A stretch of 64,000 nucleotides of DNA. It comes from Megalobrama amblycephala. Lineage: Eukaryota; Chordata; Actinopteri; Cypriniformes; Xenocyprididae. The notes below the pieces were generated by a model. It was not told where the DNA came from. It saw only the letters and a list, made by a program, of their open reading frames with translations, and searched no databases. Of the stretch, positions 11,791 to 23,476 are shown one piece after another (positions within the stretch are counted from its first letter, which is position 1; the number at the start of each line of letters is the position of its first letter). A program made the position numbers and the translations under genes. The DNA lies in the NCBI RefSeq assembly GCF_018812025.1, contig NC_063058.1, forward strand, positions 17,446,797 to 17,510,796, given 5' to 3'.

Positions 11791-13214
11791 TGTCAGTGTC
11801 ATTGTCATTGATTGGATAAACGCAGCATGCGACCCGTTTACATAGGCTAGCTCTAGCATTGCTAATCCTTGTATTGCCGACTGTACTGTTGAGTTTATAC
11901 TGAATGGACATATCTGATTATAAAGGTAAGAATGAAAGGTTTTCTAAATCAGATTATAGGTTAGACAGACATATGTTGTGTGCTCATATGGCACACTAGT
12001 TAATCCGTTTTGCAATTGAAACATCAATGACATCAGGTGCATGTTACTGTGGTCCACTGGAAGTATTATTGATGGTTCATTTAGCCAAGAAAAACCAAGT
12101 GCAGAGCAGTTTTGTGGCTACAAGCTTATTTTGATGCAGCATATACACCATGACACCCTTAACTACAGGCCTTTGAGGGGGTTTTTCTCCATCATCCTCA
12201 TTTTAATCCTCAGAAGCTATATCTCCTCTCTCATTACAGTTCAAAGTTGAATTGCAGCCCATGTGGGCCTCCAGCCTTAAATGGAAGCCAATTAGATGAG
12301 CAGCATGATGGTTACATGTCTGATTTGCAGCCCATGGGATTCAGGAAAATTAGGGTTTCACAGTTAGCATGCATCACTTATTTGAAAAGCCCTGTGAATG
12401 ATTGATCATCCATCTAGATTAATCATCAGGGGGATTCCATGCTCTCACAATTACCCAATAACAGTTTGTTTTTGGCTACTAAGCGCACACTTCATACGCA
12501 GAACAATTAAGGCTCCATCCTACGGCTATATCGCTGTCCAAACAATATGGTACACATAATTACATAATAAATATTTATGCATGTTAATATACTTTAATGC
12601 ACATATTAAACCACAGATAATCAGCTAATGTTGTGCTGAGAACATTTCCTATAAAAATGCCTTGAAATTTGATATAGGAGCATGTATTAAATGACTTAAT
12701 ATGTTTTAGATAGTTTTGAGAATTACTAATACACAGCTGAACCCTAATAGGATATAATTACAATTCATTCTTTAGCATCTTTAACATCAAGTGCAATGTT
12801 TATACTGGTGGTTTTCAATTTGTGGACCGTGACTCAAAAAATGGGTCTCAGATTTGTTCCAATGTTTAAAACAATGCTAAATGCAAGCAATAAATTGCAA
12901 CTAGCCATATAATCATCCATAGTTAGGACAGAGAAGTGAATAGGCTTATGAACCTTTAAATGCAGTAAGGGAAAAACTTCAAATATTTTGTTGAAAGTGA
13001 TAGGGTGGCTCAGATCAAACTCTGGTAGAAGTTGCATGATCTGCAAGCAAATCTGTGCAAGGTAAAAGTAAATATGATACAGATATTTGTTTACTTATAT
13101 GCGAGAAATACTTGCAAATGGGCCATTGACAAATACAATTTTTTAAAAGAGTAAACATAATGAAGATATAATTAATTTTGAAGTTTTATTAAGTGTTAAC
13201 AATTAAGTGTAAAC
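11791..13214. other. Intergenic, nothing recognised
   Basis: No conserved frame, splice-bounded exon or paired repeat was seen. The longest open frames are about 70 codons and have no recognisable composition. Confidence 0.5.
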
Positions 13215-13990
13215 AATGTTTTTATAATCAACTAACACTGCTTTTGTCATTTTTTTACAAGATGGACAAAATTTGTCACCAAATGACACTTTTGGTTATA
13301 CTGAATGATGATATTTTCAGATATTAACAGACTGATATCTTGCTAGCTAGCAAAAGAACAATCAAAGCGGTTGTAGCGAAATGACTTGATGTTTCGGGAC
13401 ATGCGTATGAGCAAGTGAAAACATGAATTTTTCAAATAGTTAAGAGAGAGTTACTTTGCTCCACAACTATGTGGTCCTTTGGAGACGTCTGAATGATGTC
13501 ACATCCTGTCACATGATATTGGCCGCATGACTTGATCCAAAATGGTCCCTTTATATTGGTTACTCCGAATGACATCAATGAAATTCATCTTTCCGGACAT
13601 TCTTTCTCATAACAAAGCAACGATTTCTACACATAATTGCAATACCATTTTGCACTATGTTGATATTTGATGCCAGAATAAAAAATCTATACATTTATTA
13701 CATTTTAAGATATTTTAATCACAAATGAAATGGCTGTATTGCCTTTGGACGGTTAAACCGAATTAACTTTTGACACCTCAAAGTTTTTAAAATACCTTTA
13801 TATGTAGCAAAATATAATTAAAACCTTTTGGATTCAATAAAAGAGTTCAAGTTATACTACCTTACATACTTTGGATGTCATATCTTTGTTTTTTGTTATT
13901 ATTAAGATCTTTGGACAAAAAAAAAAAAAAAAATGACCCGTCACGTCATTGACCCAAATACTAAAAGTGTTGAGTTGCATCCTGATGTGC
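13215..13990. repeat. Probable interspersed repeat, boundaries unclear
   Basis: The phrasing (GGTTACTCCGAATGACATC, CATCTTTCCGGACATTC) is of a kind I associate with abundant fish repeats, and a poly(A) run sits at 13917-13933. There is no second copy in the window to align, so the call is weak. Confidence 0.3.
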
Positions 13991-14018
13991 AATGTAAAAT
14001 CTGGATCCTAACCTGAAC

Positions 14019-14701
14019 TTAAAGGTCCCGTTCTTCGTGATCCCATGTTTCAAACTTTAGTTAGTGTGTAATGTTGTTGTTAGAGTATAAATAAAATCTG
14101 TAAAATTTTAAAGCTCAAAGTTCAATGCCAAGCGAGATATTTTATTTAACAGAAGTCGCCTACATCGAACGGCCAGTTTGGACTACATCCCTCTACTTCC
14201 TTCTTTAATGACGTCACTAAAACAGTTTTTTGACTAACCTCCGCCCACAGGAATACACAAGAGTTGCGTTTGTAGAGTGTGTTTGTCGCCATGTCGTCGA
14301 AACGCTGTTATTTTCATCCCGCAGTCCAATCACCGGGTCTGATTCCGGCTCAAATTGATAGGGTAAAATTAAAGACATGTTTACAATAACACTGAGCGCG
14401 TGCATCTCCACGTTATGGTAAGAGGCGTGACCTTTCCGGGCAAGATGCGCTCAGAGCTGTCGAATCACAACACAGGAACCGCTGGCACAATCAGAACTCG
14501 TTACGTATTTCTGAAGGAGGGACTTCATAGAACAAGGAAGTCATCAGCCCGTTTTTATGACAGTGGAAACAGCGTATACAGATAAGTAAATTATGTGAAA
14601 AATACTGTGTTTTTTTACACGCGAAACATGAACACATGTTATATTGCACACTATAAACACAATCAAAGCTTCAAAAAAACCACGAAAAACGGGACCTTTA
14701 A
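14019..14701 (+). mobile_element. TTAA-flanked MITE, AGGTCCCGTT family, copy 1
   Basis: TTAA stands at both ends (14019-14022 and 14698-14701), enclosing termini AGGTCCCGTTCTTCGTG and CACGAAAAACGGGACCT. A second, nearly identical copy is at 57833-58515 in the same orientation. The TTAA duplication suggests piggyBac-like mobilisation. A short frame starting at 14291 (MSSKRCYFHPAVQ) is shared by both copies. Confidence 0.85.
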
Positions 14702-16405
14702 TGTTAAAATGCAAGGGAAGACCTTATCAAACAATTAAAATAACAAGATAATGTTGATTAATAAGATTATGGCAGAATTTGCACAAGTAGCGTGAGTGTG
14801 TGTTCTGTTTTTTCCTCTTGTCAGAATCCTGTAATAAGGGTGTCACTATATCTGTCAAATCAATCTGCATAACATGGATCAGGTTTCAGCAAAATCACCA
14901 AAGCACTTAAAATATATGATGGTGCATAATATATCAGCATGGGAATGTCACCAGATGTCAGGATGATCCAACTCAACTCATATACTGTACTATTCTCAGA
15001 TATTTGGGATCCAAAAGTCATAAACCACTAGAAAAAAATGTCATCAAAGTTTCTACATTTACATCAATGTCTTTAAAAATTCCTCAAACTAACTGTTTAT
15101 TTTCGGATTTTGATTGTGGTTTGAGGCTTTAGGACCCCAATGTATTTTCCCCCAACATGTGTACACAACACACATGTTAGGAGACAGCATGAATATTCAA
15201 ATCATTGTATACATTAAAAGGGAATAAATAGACTGCTTGAGTCCCAAGGTGGAAGACAAGAAGTTTCAATGGTGATTAATTTTCTTCTGTGCAAGTTCAG
15301 AGGAAAGACTTTCAGGTCTCGGTTCTCAACGCATGTTTAATAAATGCTGCAAGGCTAGTGCAATCACCAAAACAAAGATTTCAACAACTAGTCAAAGAAA
15401 ACCTCAAACAGAAGACATTAGTGACAAGGTCAGTAAATATAAACAACTCTTGTTTCAGACAAAGCAAATAGTTAAATGAGTCATAACAGTAGCCTAATCT
15501 TAAAGCAACTGGGTGAATCATTTAACAATTGTGCCACATAATGTGTAAGACTTCAAAGTTATGTTTATAATAGCATGTTCAGTGTCAGCAGGGCAATAGC
15601 CATGTGTCCAGAAATCTAAATGACTCTAACATGGGTTTTATCATTTCAAATATCAAAGAATTGCTCTGATAACATTCCCAGGAGGCAGTAAGGCAATAAA
15701 GGCTGAATATAACCAGTCCAAGAATAGAGCCTTGAGGGATCCCTAATGTTATAGTTGTTCCGGCTAAGCAATAACCCTTGATTGAACCAAAGAATATCCA
15801 GTGCCTGGTTTCTCCTCAAAGTAGACAGGACCCCATCCCTGTGTAACTTCCTTTGAAAATCCAGACATACAGTATCCGTTCACTCAGAACTCTTAATACA
15901 ATCTTATGCTTGATTTTTTTTATAGATGTTTATTGTTTTATTTGGTAATCAATGTTTAATGTGAAGTAGGTAATTGCAAAGCAACACTATGACTGTTTTC
16001 GAACAGGTTTCAGAACACTCAACTAATATGAGTGTTCTTGACTGTGATTGGTCGGAGAGTCAGGTTGTCCCGCCCCCAAACTCAGGCCATTGGACTAGCA
16101 CTCTGGTCAGGATTCTCAAACAAACAGCAATGTTTGTGATAGAGCAAGACACTTTTGGGGAAAATGAACATAGAAATGGATTAATTACAGCTAAGAAGGT
16201 ATTTTAACATAAAAATGATAAACTTCACCTATAAATTTAAATATGTTGTCCCGTTTATTTAAGTGCAATGCTGATGTCTTCTTTTTCTGTTTTTCTTGGT
16301 TTACTGAAATGTAAAAAAAAAAAAAAAAAGTGAATGTGATTAATAACTCTTTAAATTGTCATTTAAAAAGCCTTTAAAGCACCTTATTTCTTACTAATAT
16401 ATGTA
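14702..16405. other. Intergenic, nothing recognised
   Basis: AT-rich unique-looking sequence. Short frames at 15289-15471 and 15974-16207 lack splice context or recognisable motifs. A poly(A) run at about 16312-16329 is the only simple repeat. Confidence 0.5.
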
Positions 16406-16901
16406 GTTTAAACCATAGAAATGCATATGTCGATCGATGCACTGCTCCAGACACTTTGGTGCGCCCGCCATCTTGTAACGGTCAGGGTGTCGTCACTCAC
16501 ATTAAAAATCAATGATGGCACAACATTGCGCAGCTTCTGGTTGTGAAACCGCCGAGATTTAAATTTCAGAAGAAATGGGATAACCTTTTGCAGGTGAGAA
16601 TGTGTTGGTTTGTTTTATATGTAATGTTTTAATGATTTTACTTTTACCATGGTAACTTTTTAATGTCGTGTCAGCTGACGCCTTCGTCTTGTATTGTTTA
16701 GTTTAGCGAAATTATCCGCTGAAGTCTGTTTCATAGATATTCATACATGTGTCTTAGGCTACTCATGGTCTAACTGCGGTTGCAGATGCTGTCAATGGTC
16801 TCGAATGTTCATGGGCCGCTCCAATATGGCCGACGTCTTACGTATAGAGGCCCTTTGAAACGGCCTCTAATGAGGTATCTATGCATATCTATGGTTTAAA
16901 C
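16406..16901. mobile_element. MITE with GTTTAAACCATAG termini, about 496 bp
   Basis: The left end GTTTAAACCATAGAAATGCA is mirrored by the right end TGCATATCTATGGTTTAAAC. The interior is locally CpG-rich (CGCCCGCCATCTTGTAACGG) but non-coding. Confidence 0.65.
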
Positions 16902-18363
16902 AGCATATGCAACATTATATCATATAGTATTTTAGTTTTTATATGCAGGCCTACAGTCTTTTTTTAATATCTGTTCCTGCTTAGGATGCAAATCTATCAG
17001 GAATCAGCTTTGAAGTTTCTTGACAAACTCATGAATGTGTTGTTGTGTGTAGTTCTAAACAGCTGGGAGCTGGTAGGGATAACCCTAAAAAAGATGAGAG
17101 GAAATTATGGAAGTATGTCAGAGGGTTGGCTCAGTTATGGAGACTGTTTGGGGACCATGCATGCCCTCATTTAGTGGTAAAAGGGATGTTTGGGTCTGTC
17201 AGATGTGTCCGAACAGATGTACCTTTTCCTTGTGTATAAAAGTTCAACTGTAGTGATAAACACATTCATTTCTACTGTTGACATTAGTTGGAACTCTCCA
17301 GAGCAGAGATGGTTATCAGCCAAAAAAAATATTAATATCAGACATACACATTAGCAAGCTTTTATGGGCTTGAGACAGGGACATGAAGTCATGGGATGTT
17401 GTTAAACTCATTCAGCCTTGGAAGAGACGCTATGTTCCACTAATGGAGCTTTTGATGAGGGGTTTTGTCTCACTGTGCTGGATTAGAGTTCAGTCACCAG
17501 CCACTTAAACATTGCTATTAATGGAAGTACTTTGGGACAAGGTGTGTTGAAATGATTTTTAATAACGGAAATCTTGTAAATAGAAAAATAGCTTTTTTAT
17601 ATATATTTGCAGCATGCTTTTCTTTAGTAAATCAAGTCCTTGGATTTGCAGAGTTGTGATTGAATTAGGCCACAAAAGTTTCCACATCAAATGTTTCTAC
17701 ATGATTTGAGCCTGTCGCTTCCTTTTGCATTGTTTTCTTTGAGAAAAAGCTCAGTTCCCTTGTGACAAACTCATTTTTAACAATTGCCCGAGTTACATTG
17801 TCATTTCTGTTGAAATGAAAAAATAATAATAGGCTATGATAAAAAGCTAATTAATGCATCAAATATAGATTTGATCTGATACTCTAGTTAATGCAGAAGG
17901 CTTGTTTTGTGATTTATGTTTAAGATGAGACACAATTTTGAATGATGCCATTATATAACAGCCTAAATAATTGACTAGCAGAATTTGGGCCAGTGGTGTC
18001 AGGAGCACAAAATCATCTAAACGGAGTTTTCCAAGTGAAAGTGCTGAATATTGGATCATCACTGATAAACCAGAGATGTTGGAAAATGGATATCTTTAAT
18101 CTATGGAAACACACTTTGTCTCAGCAAACAAAATCAACAATGGACACTTGTGAATCCTGTTCCCAGAGTTTACATTGTTGTTTTGGTATTAAGGCGCCAT
18201 CTGATGGACAAACAGAATCACTACATTACAGTTTCTCTGGGAGGTGCAACTCTTAAAAATGAAGTTGAAAGAAGAAATTAGCAATTATTTTCTGTTAAAT
18301 AATGTTTTAGTAATTAGCTATTTTTAGTAATAAAATGGATTTAGTAATTTTAGTTCTTACTAA
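16902..18363. other. Upstream intergenic region of olfml1
   Basis: No gene was recognised. The notable site is a minus-strand CTCF-like core at 18194-18207 (inverse reads CCATCAGATGGCGC). Other frames are short and unsupported. Confidence 0.45.
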
Positions 18364-18842
18364 TACACTAAAAATGCTGGGTTAAAAACAACCCAAGTTG
18401 GGTTGAAAATGGACAAACCCAGCGATTGGGTTAAATGTTTGCCCAACGTGCTGGGAAGTTTTATTTAACCAAACTATTGTTTAAAAATTACTATATGGCT
18501 GGCTTAAAATGAACCCAAAATAGGTTGGAAATTAAAAATCAGACACAATCAGAATTACTAGAGGCATCAATAATAATCAAAAGGTGAACATTTATTAATA
18601 AGCAATGTAATAAATGTTTATTGTTGAAATATTACTCATTAAATTTAAATGTTCATTTATTAAACTTATTAATAAATGTTAATTTCCAACATTTTTGGGG
18701 GGTTCATTTTAAGCAAGCAATACAGTCATTTTTAAACAATAGTTGAGTTCAATAAAACTACCAAGAAGGTTAGTCAAACATTTAACCCAACCGCTGGGTT
18801 TGCCCATTTTCAACCCAACTTGGGTTGTTTTTTTAGAGTGTA
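18364..18842. mobile_element. MITE with CACT(C)TAAAAA...TGCTGGGTTA termini, copy 1
   Basis: A TA dinucleotide flanks both ends. The left CACTAAAAATGCTGGG and the right AACCCAACTTGGGTTG...AGAGTG form extended inverted repeats built from GGGTTGAAAATGG and its complement. The TA duplication suggests a Tc1/mariner-type origin. A second copy sits in olfml1 intron 2. Confidence 0.75.
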
Positions 18843-19352
18843 GAAATAAAACCAGTCCATAATCAATTTTTAAATAAGTCCAAGGCTCAAACAACTTCTT
18901 CCAGGAATAAATAATTTTTTTTCCTCCCACGTCACTTATTTGGCAGGAAAATATCTGTTTGTGGGCCAAAAATGAAGGTTACGATGGCCAGCCAGACTGA
19001 CTGAAGTTCCCGAAGGTGTCCTGATGTGTTTCCCGTTCTCAAATTACCAACTTAAACTCTTAAAGGGCTAATGGAGAAATTGAAGGGGAGAGGGGCAAGT
19101 ACATTATACTGTAAATATGCAGTAATTTGAATCGTATGCTCTGCAGATTTGATTTATCGAGTGAAAGCGTGTCAGGACATCTGGAGATTATTACTATTAA
19201 AAAAACAGCTTGTGAAGACCTGCCTTTTCAGCATCTTCCTTCGAATACAGTTCCAGAATTTGAATAACAAACAACCAGTTGCTTCTGGAACTCCACCTGG
19301 CTCCATTTTAGCAGACTGACATTAGATAAGAGGGGAGTTTTCTTGGTTTTAT

Positions 19353-19359
19353 TATATAA
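19353..19359 (+). promoter_or_regulatory. olfml1: Candidate TATA box of olfml1
   Basis: TATATAA lies 45 bp upstream of the olfml1 start codon, which would place transcription initiation near 19385 with a very short leader. A match this short is common in AT-rich DNA, so it is only suggestive. An upstream non-coding exon cannot be excluded. Confidence 0.35.
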
Positions 19360-19403
19360 TACAAACTAAAGACGAAAAAGACATCAGAGGTGAAATATAC
19401 ATC

Positions 19404-22400
19404 ATGCCTTTGTCATTGATAACTATGCTTCTTTTGCTTGGAACTGCACAAACTCAAAGGACAACTCCTGATTTTATGATGGAGTATTTTCAGAGACAAC
19501 TTCAGCAGCTGGAGGTAAGACATTTTTCCTAGGATAGCTTATTTTGTGGCCAAATAAGTTTGTTTTAACAGTAACCAATAAAATATTTGAATGTATTGTA
19601 CATTTTTAAAGCTTACCATCCACTATATATTCAGATATAACTCTATACTGTTATTTTGCTAAGTACGTGCTCCTGGATCTTTTGTTGGTTCTGGAACAAA
19701 TTTCAACATAACACCAATCTAACCATAAACTAGTCATAAAACCAGAGAAATTTAACAGTTTGATAATACTGATGTTCAGTTCCTGTTAGCCTAACTTTTT
19801 CTGTTTCTCTACAATGTGACTGATAATTTACAATGTTGCTCCAAGACTAAAAAGGATGTTGATCCTTGTCCTACTTGGCCAAATCAGGGGGTCAGGGTTT
19901 AGCTGGCCAGCTATGTGAGTTAGTCCCTGCTGGTAGATGATATAACTACACCATTATGGAGACAAAAACGATATTTCTCTAAATTAAATTTCAAGTAAAC
20001 ACAATATAGTACTATACTATACTAGTACTATTAAAATAGTAAAAGTTTTACCTTTTTTTTTAATTTTGAGTTTTAAAGGTGCCCTAGATTCAAAAATTGA
20101 ATTTACCTCGGCATAGTTAAATAACAAGAGTTCAGTACATGGAAATGACATACAGTGAGTCTCAAACTCCATTGTTTCCTCCTTCTTATATAAATCTCAT
20201 TTGTTTAAAAGACCTCCGAAGAACAGGCGAATTTCAACATAACACCGACTGTTATGTAATAGTCGGGATCATTAATATGTACGCCCCCAATATTTGCATA
20301 TGCCAGCCCATGTTCCCAACATTATGAAAGGCATTAGACAAGGGCAGAACGTCTAGATGTGAATCAACAGACTAGGTAAGCAAGCAAGGACAATAGCAAA
20401 AAATGGCAGATGGAGCAATAATAACTGACATGATTCATGATAACATAATATTTTTAGTGATATTTGTAAATTGTCTTTCTAAATGTTTCGTTAGCATGTT
20501 GCTAATGTACTGTTAAATGTGGTTAAAGTTACCATTGTTTCTTACTGTATTCACGGAGACAAGAGCCGTCGCTATTTTCATTTTTAAACACTTGCAGTCT
20601 GTATAATGCATAAACATAACTTCATTCTTTATAAATCTCTCCAACAGTGTAGCATTAGCCGTTAGCCACGGAGCACAGCCTCAAACTCATTCAGAATCAA
20701 TGTAAACATCAAAATAAACACTGTACTTACGCGATTAGACATGCTGCATGATGAACACTTTGTAAAGATCCATTTTGAGGGTTATATTAGCTGTTTGAAC
20801 TTTTTTTATGTTGTTTAAGGCAAGCGCGAGCTCTTGGGGTGTGGAGCATGAGATTTAAAGGGCCACACACCCTGAATCGGCTCATTTCTAATTATGCCCC
20901 AAAATAGGCAGTTAAAAAAATGAATTAAAAAAAATATATTGGGTATTTTGAGCTGAAACTTCACAGACACATTCAGGGGACACCTTAGACTTATATTACA
21001 TCTTTTTAAAAAAAGTTATAGGGCACCTTTAAAATATTTTGATCAGTCACGTGGTATTTTTCTGTGCATCCATCTGAACAGGGACGAATGATCAAATGCG
21101 AGCAGGATGTCCAGCACTTCAGTCAAAGGATGTATGAAATGTCCAAGGAGATACATGGGCAAACGAGCAAATCGAACGTGTTGAAATCAGAGGTCAAAGG
21201 TCACATTGATACCCTCGCTATGCGCTTGGACCGAGTGGAGAGAGATGTGGAATACCTGCAGAATAAGATCCCTGACACCGATCAGGTTGACATTGAAGAC
21301 TCGCTGCTCGAGAACCAGATGAAAGAAGCCAAGCTAAAAAAGACATCTGTAACCCCTAAAGACAAAGGTAAATAAGAAGTTTAGGCATCTATCATTTTGA
21401 ATTAAGCCCTAAATTTGTATTTTTCAAGACTTTTTTTTGGTGTTAGCATTAGAGCATTACATGTAAACATGCAGATTAAGAAAATGTAGCTTCTTGAGAA
21501 AAGCTGTATAAATAAATAAATTGTGTTTAAGCTGTTTAATTTTTTCAAGTCAATAAGACAATGTGCATATATATATATATGTGTGTCCCGAACCGTCACA
21601 TTACGGTACATACAGTCAGACGACGAATGCTGTCAGTTACAGGCGAATCAACACTCCAATCCAGAAGGAGGTGCGCGGTAATGCAACACTGTTTGCTAAC
21701 CTCCACAACAGGAAAAAGCGCAGAAGAAAAAGAACAGTTGATCTATTTGATTATGTTTATGTGTAATCTGTCAAGAGTTTCAACCATGAAAAGATGTCAA
21801 CAAGACAGCTTGAGAATAATATCTCACATAGCATTACATTTACCTCAGGCAAGTCATTTGGTGTCCACAGCATTTTATTTCACTAGAGAAATGAACTCCA
21901 GAGGGGAGCAATTCACTAAATATATGCACTATATTTGCTTATTATGTTTCATTATTTATATATATATATATATATTGTGCATTCCTATAAAAAAAATATG
22001 GTAAATAAAGGATGTAATCTACATTACTATATACAGCATAAATATAATAAATATACACTCGAAAAACTGCTGGGTTAAATATGGACAAAACCAGGGATTG
22101 GGTTGTTTTCACCCAGTTTTGGATTTATTTTTTTTAGCCAGCAATATAATAATATAGTAAAAGGCATGTTTTTGCTCACCCCCAAATAGGAGCAAATTTG
22201 TGGGGTATTTTAAGCTGAAACTTGACCAGACCAGAGACTTCTATTACATCATGTGAAAGAGGGCATAATAGGTGTCTTTTAACCCAACCTGCTGGGTTTG
22301 TCCATATTTTACCCAGCTTGGGTTGTTTTTAACCCAGCATTTTTTAGAGTGTATATAATTTTAATAATTTATATAGCTACAGATGCATAAAGTTGATTTT

Positions 22401-23196
22401 TTTTATCTTGATTCTTTCAGACTGCAGTTCGGAGCTTGTGGGTATCAAGTCCCTCAAAATTGTCAAGAAGGCAGGCGACGCCAATGGATCCTGGATGAAG
22501 GATCCGACAAAGGGTTCTGCTAAGATTTACTTTTTTAGCGGCACTCGAAACAGTACAATATTAGCATATACTTCTCTAAAGTCTTTCACCGAAGCAAACT
22601 CCACCAAAAAGACGGAAGTTATCCGTCTTCCTTTTCCCTGGCATGGAACCGGCCACATAGTCTACAACGGCTTTGTGTACTACCACAATGCAGACACCAA
22701 CAATGAAATCCTGAAAGTCCACCTCAGCAACCGCACAGTGGCAGATCGGTTGCTGCTTCCTGGAGCTGGTCGAATGCCAGCTTATTCCCTCAGCCCTCAC
22801 ACACTGCTGGATCTCGCCGTAGATGAAATGGGGCTCTGGTCAATCCATGCGGACCCAGACTTTGGCGGCAATTTGGTGATCACCAAGCTGGACCACAGTA
22901 GTCTAGCTGTGGAGCACACTTGGGATACCAATTGCAATAGCCGTGATGCAGAAGCAGCTTTCATAATCTGTGGCACCTTGTATGTGGTCTACAACTCCCA
23001 CTATGGTGGAAGGTCCAGCATCCGATGCTTGTTTGATATCCATGACACCATCGACGCCAGGAGCATCCCTGTGCTCTTCTTCCCCAAACGTTACACCAGC
23101 CACTCCGGTTTGCATTTCCACCCCAAGGATAAGCAGCTGTATGCTTGGGATGATGGTTATCAGACCATCTATAAGTTGGATATCAAGAAGATATAA
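19404..23196 (+). CDS. olfml1: Olfactomedin-like protein 1 (3 coding exons)
   Basis: Predicted secreted glycoprotein with an N-terminal coiled coil and a C-terminal olfactomedin domain; its biological role is poorly known. Exons: 19404-19514, 21082-21367, 22421-23196. All junctions have GT/AG, the phases agree (0, then 1), and the sum is 390 codons plus stop, against about 402 residues in human OLFML1. Residues 1-15 (MPLSLITMLLLLGTA) form a signal peptide. Residues 25-105 are heptad-like, with a lone Cys43 that could link subunits, and contain RLDRVERDVEYL. The olfactomedin domain spans about 134-388, with the invariant pair Cys134/Cys304 and the signatures DLAVDEMGLW (263-272), WDTNC, FIICGTLYVVY and LYAWDDGYQTIYKL. 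N-glycosylation sequons lie at Asn154, 176, 192 and 236. GIKSLKIVKK and GSWMKD favour OLFML1 over OLFML3. ppfibp2 follows on the same strand, as in mammals. The introns hold MITEs. Confidence 0.95.
20073..21032 (+). mobile_element. TTAA-flanked MITE, AGGTGCC family, copy 1 (olfml1 intron 1)
   Basis: TTAA flanks both ends, enclosing termini AGGTGCCCTAGATTCAAAAA and TATAGGGCACCT. The interior carries GAGTTCAGTACATGGAAATG and CCGAAGAACAGGCGAAT, shared with three further copies at 37568, 42071 and 59727 (the last inverted). It is non-coding and fills most of olfml1 intron 1; its right end is 49 bp before the exon 2 acceptor. Confidence 0.88.
22054..22353. mobile_element. MITE with CACTCGAAAAACTGCTGGG termini, copy 2 (olfml1 intron 2)
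   Basis: TA flanks both sides. The termini CACTCGAAAAACTGCTGGGT and AACCCAGCATTTTTTAGAGTG are inverted repeats. It is a shorter relative of the element at 18364-18842 and ends 67 bp before the exon 3 acceptor. Confidence 0.75.
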
Positions 23197-23438
23197 GATA
23201 AGGCAGTTCTACATATATAGAATCAAAAGAGCAGTTACAATAAGGTCCTTTTAACCAGCAGTGCTTTTATTCTTCTTCCCAATCACGTCTGATCTTGCTT
23301 GTGATTTAATGGAAAGCACTTTGTAGTGCACTTTGTTGTTGTGCCAGACTGCCATTTCCTGAAAAACAAAGGACTCTTTGGCTTCCTAGGTTCTAGGACC
23401 GCTAGTATCGTATCTGCACTCTTTCGATGAATTGAGAC

Positions 23439-23476
23439 AATAAAAGATGTGTATCCAACAGCAGTACAGAAATAAA
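23439..23476 (+). other. olfml1: olfml1 polyadenylation signals
   Basis: Two AATAAA hexamers, at 23439-23444 and 23471-23476, lie 243 and 275 bp after the stop codon and are the first canonical signals downstream. Either would give a 3' UTR of roughly 260-300 nt. Confidence 0.55.

Noticed and set aside
22576..23121. Antisense open frames opposite olfml1 exon 3
   Set aside because: They mirror the strongly conserved olfactomedin exon and have no independent support.
19404..23196. Assignment of this gene to olfml3
   Set aside because: The exon 3 start (SELVGIKSLKIVKK, GSWMKD) and the ppfibp2 neighbour fit OLFML1 better than OLFML3.
22970..23254. Overlapping same-strand frame in olfml1 exon 3
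   Set aside because: Out of frame with the recognised olfactomedin domain; a shadow of the real frame.
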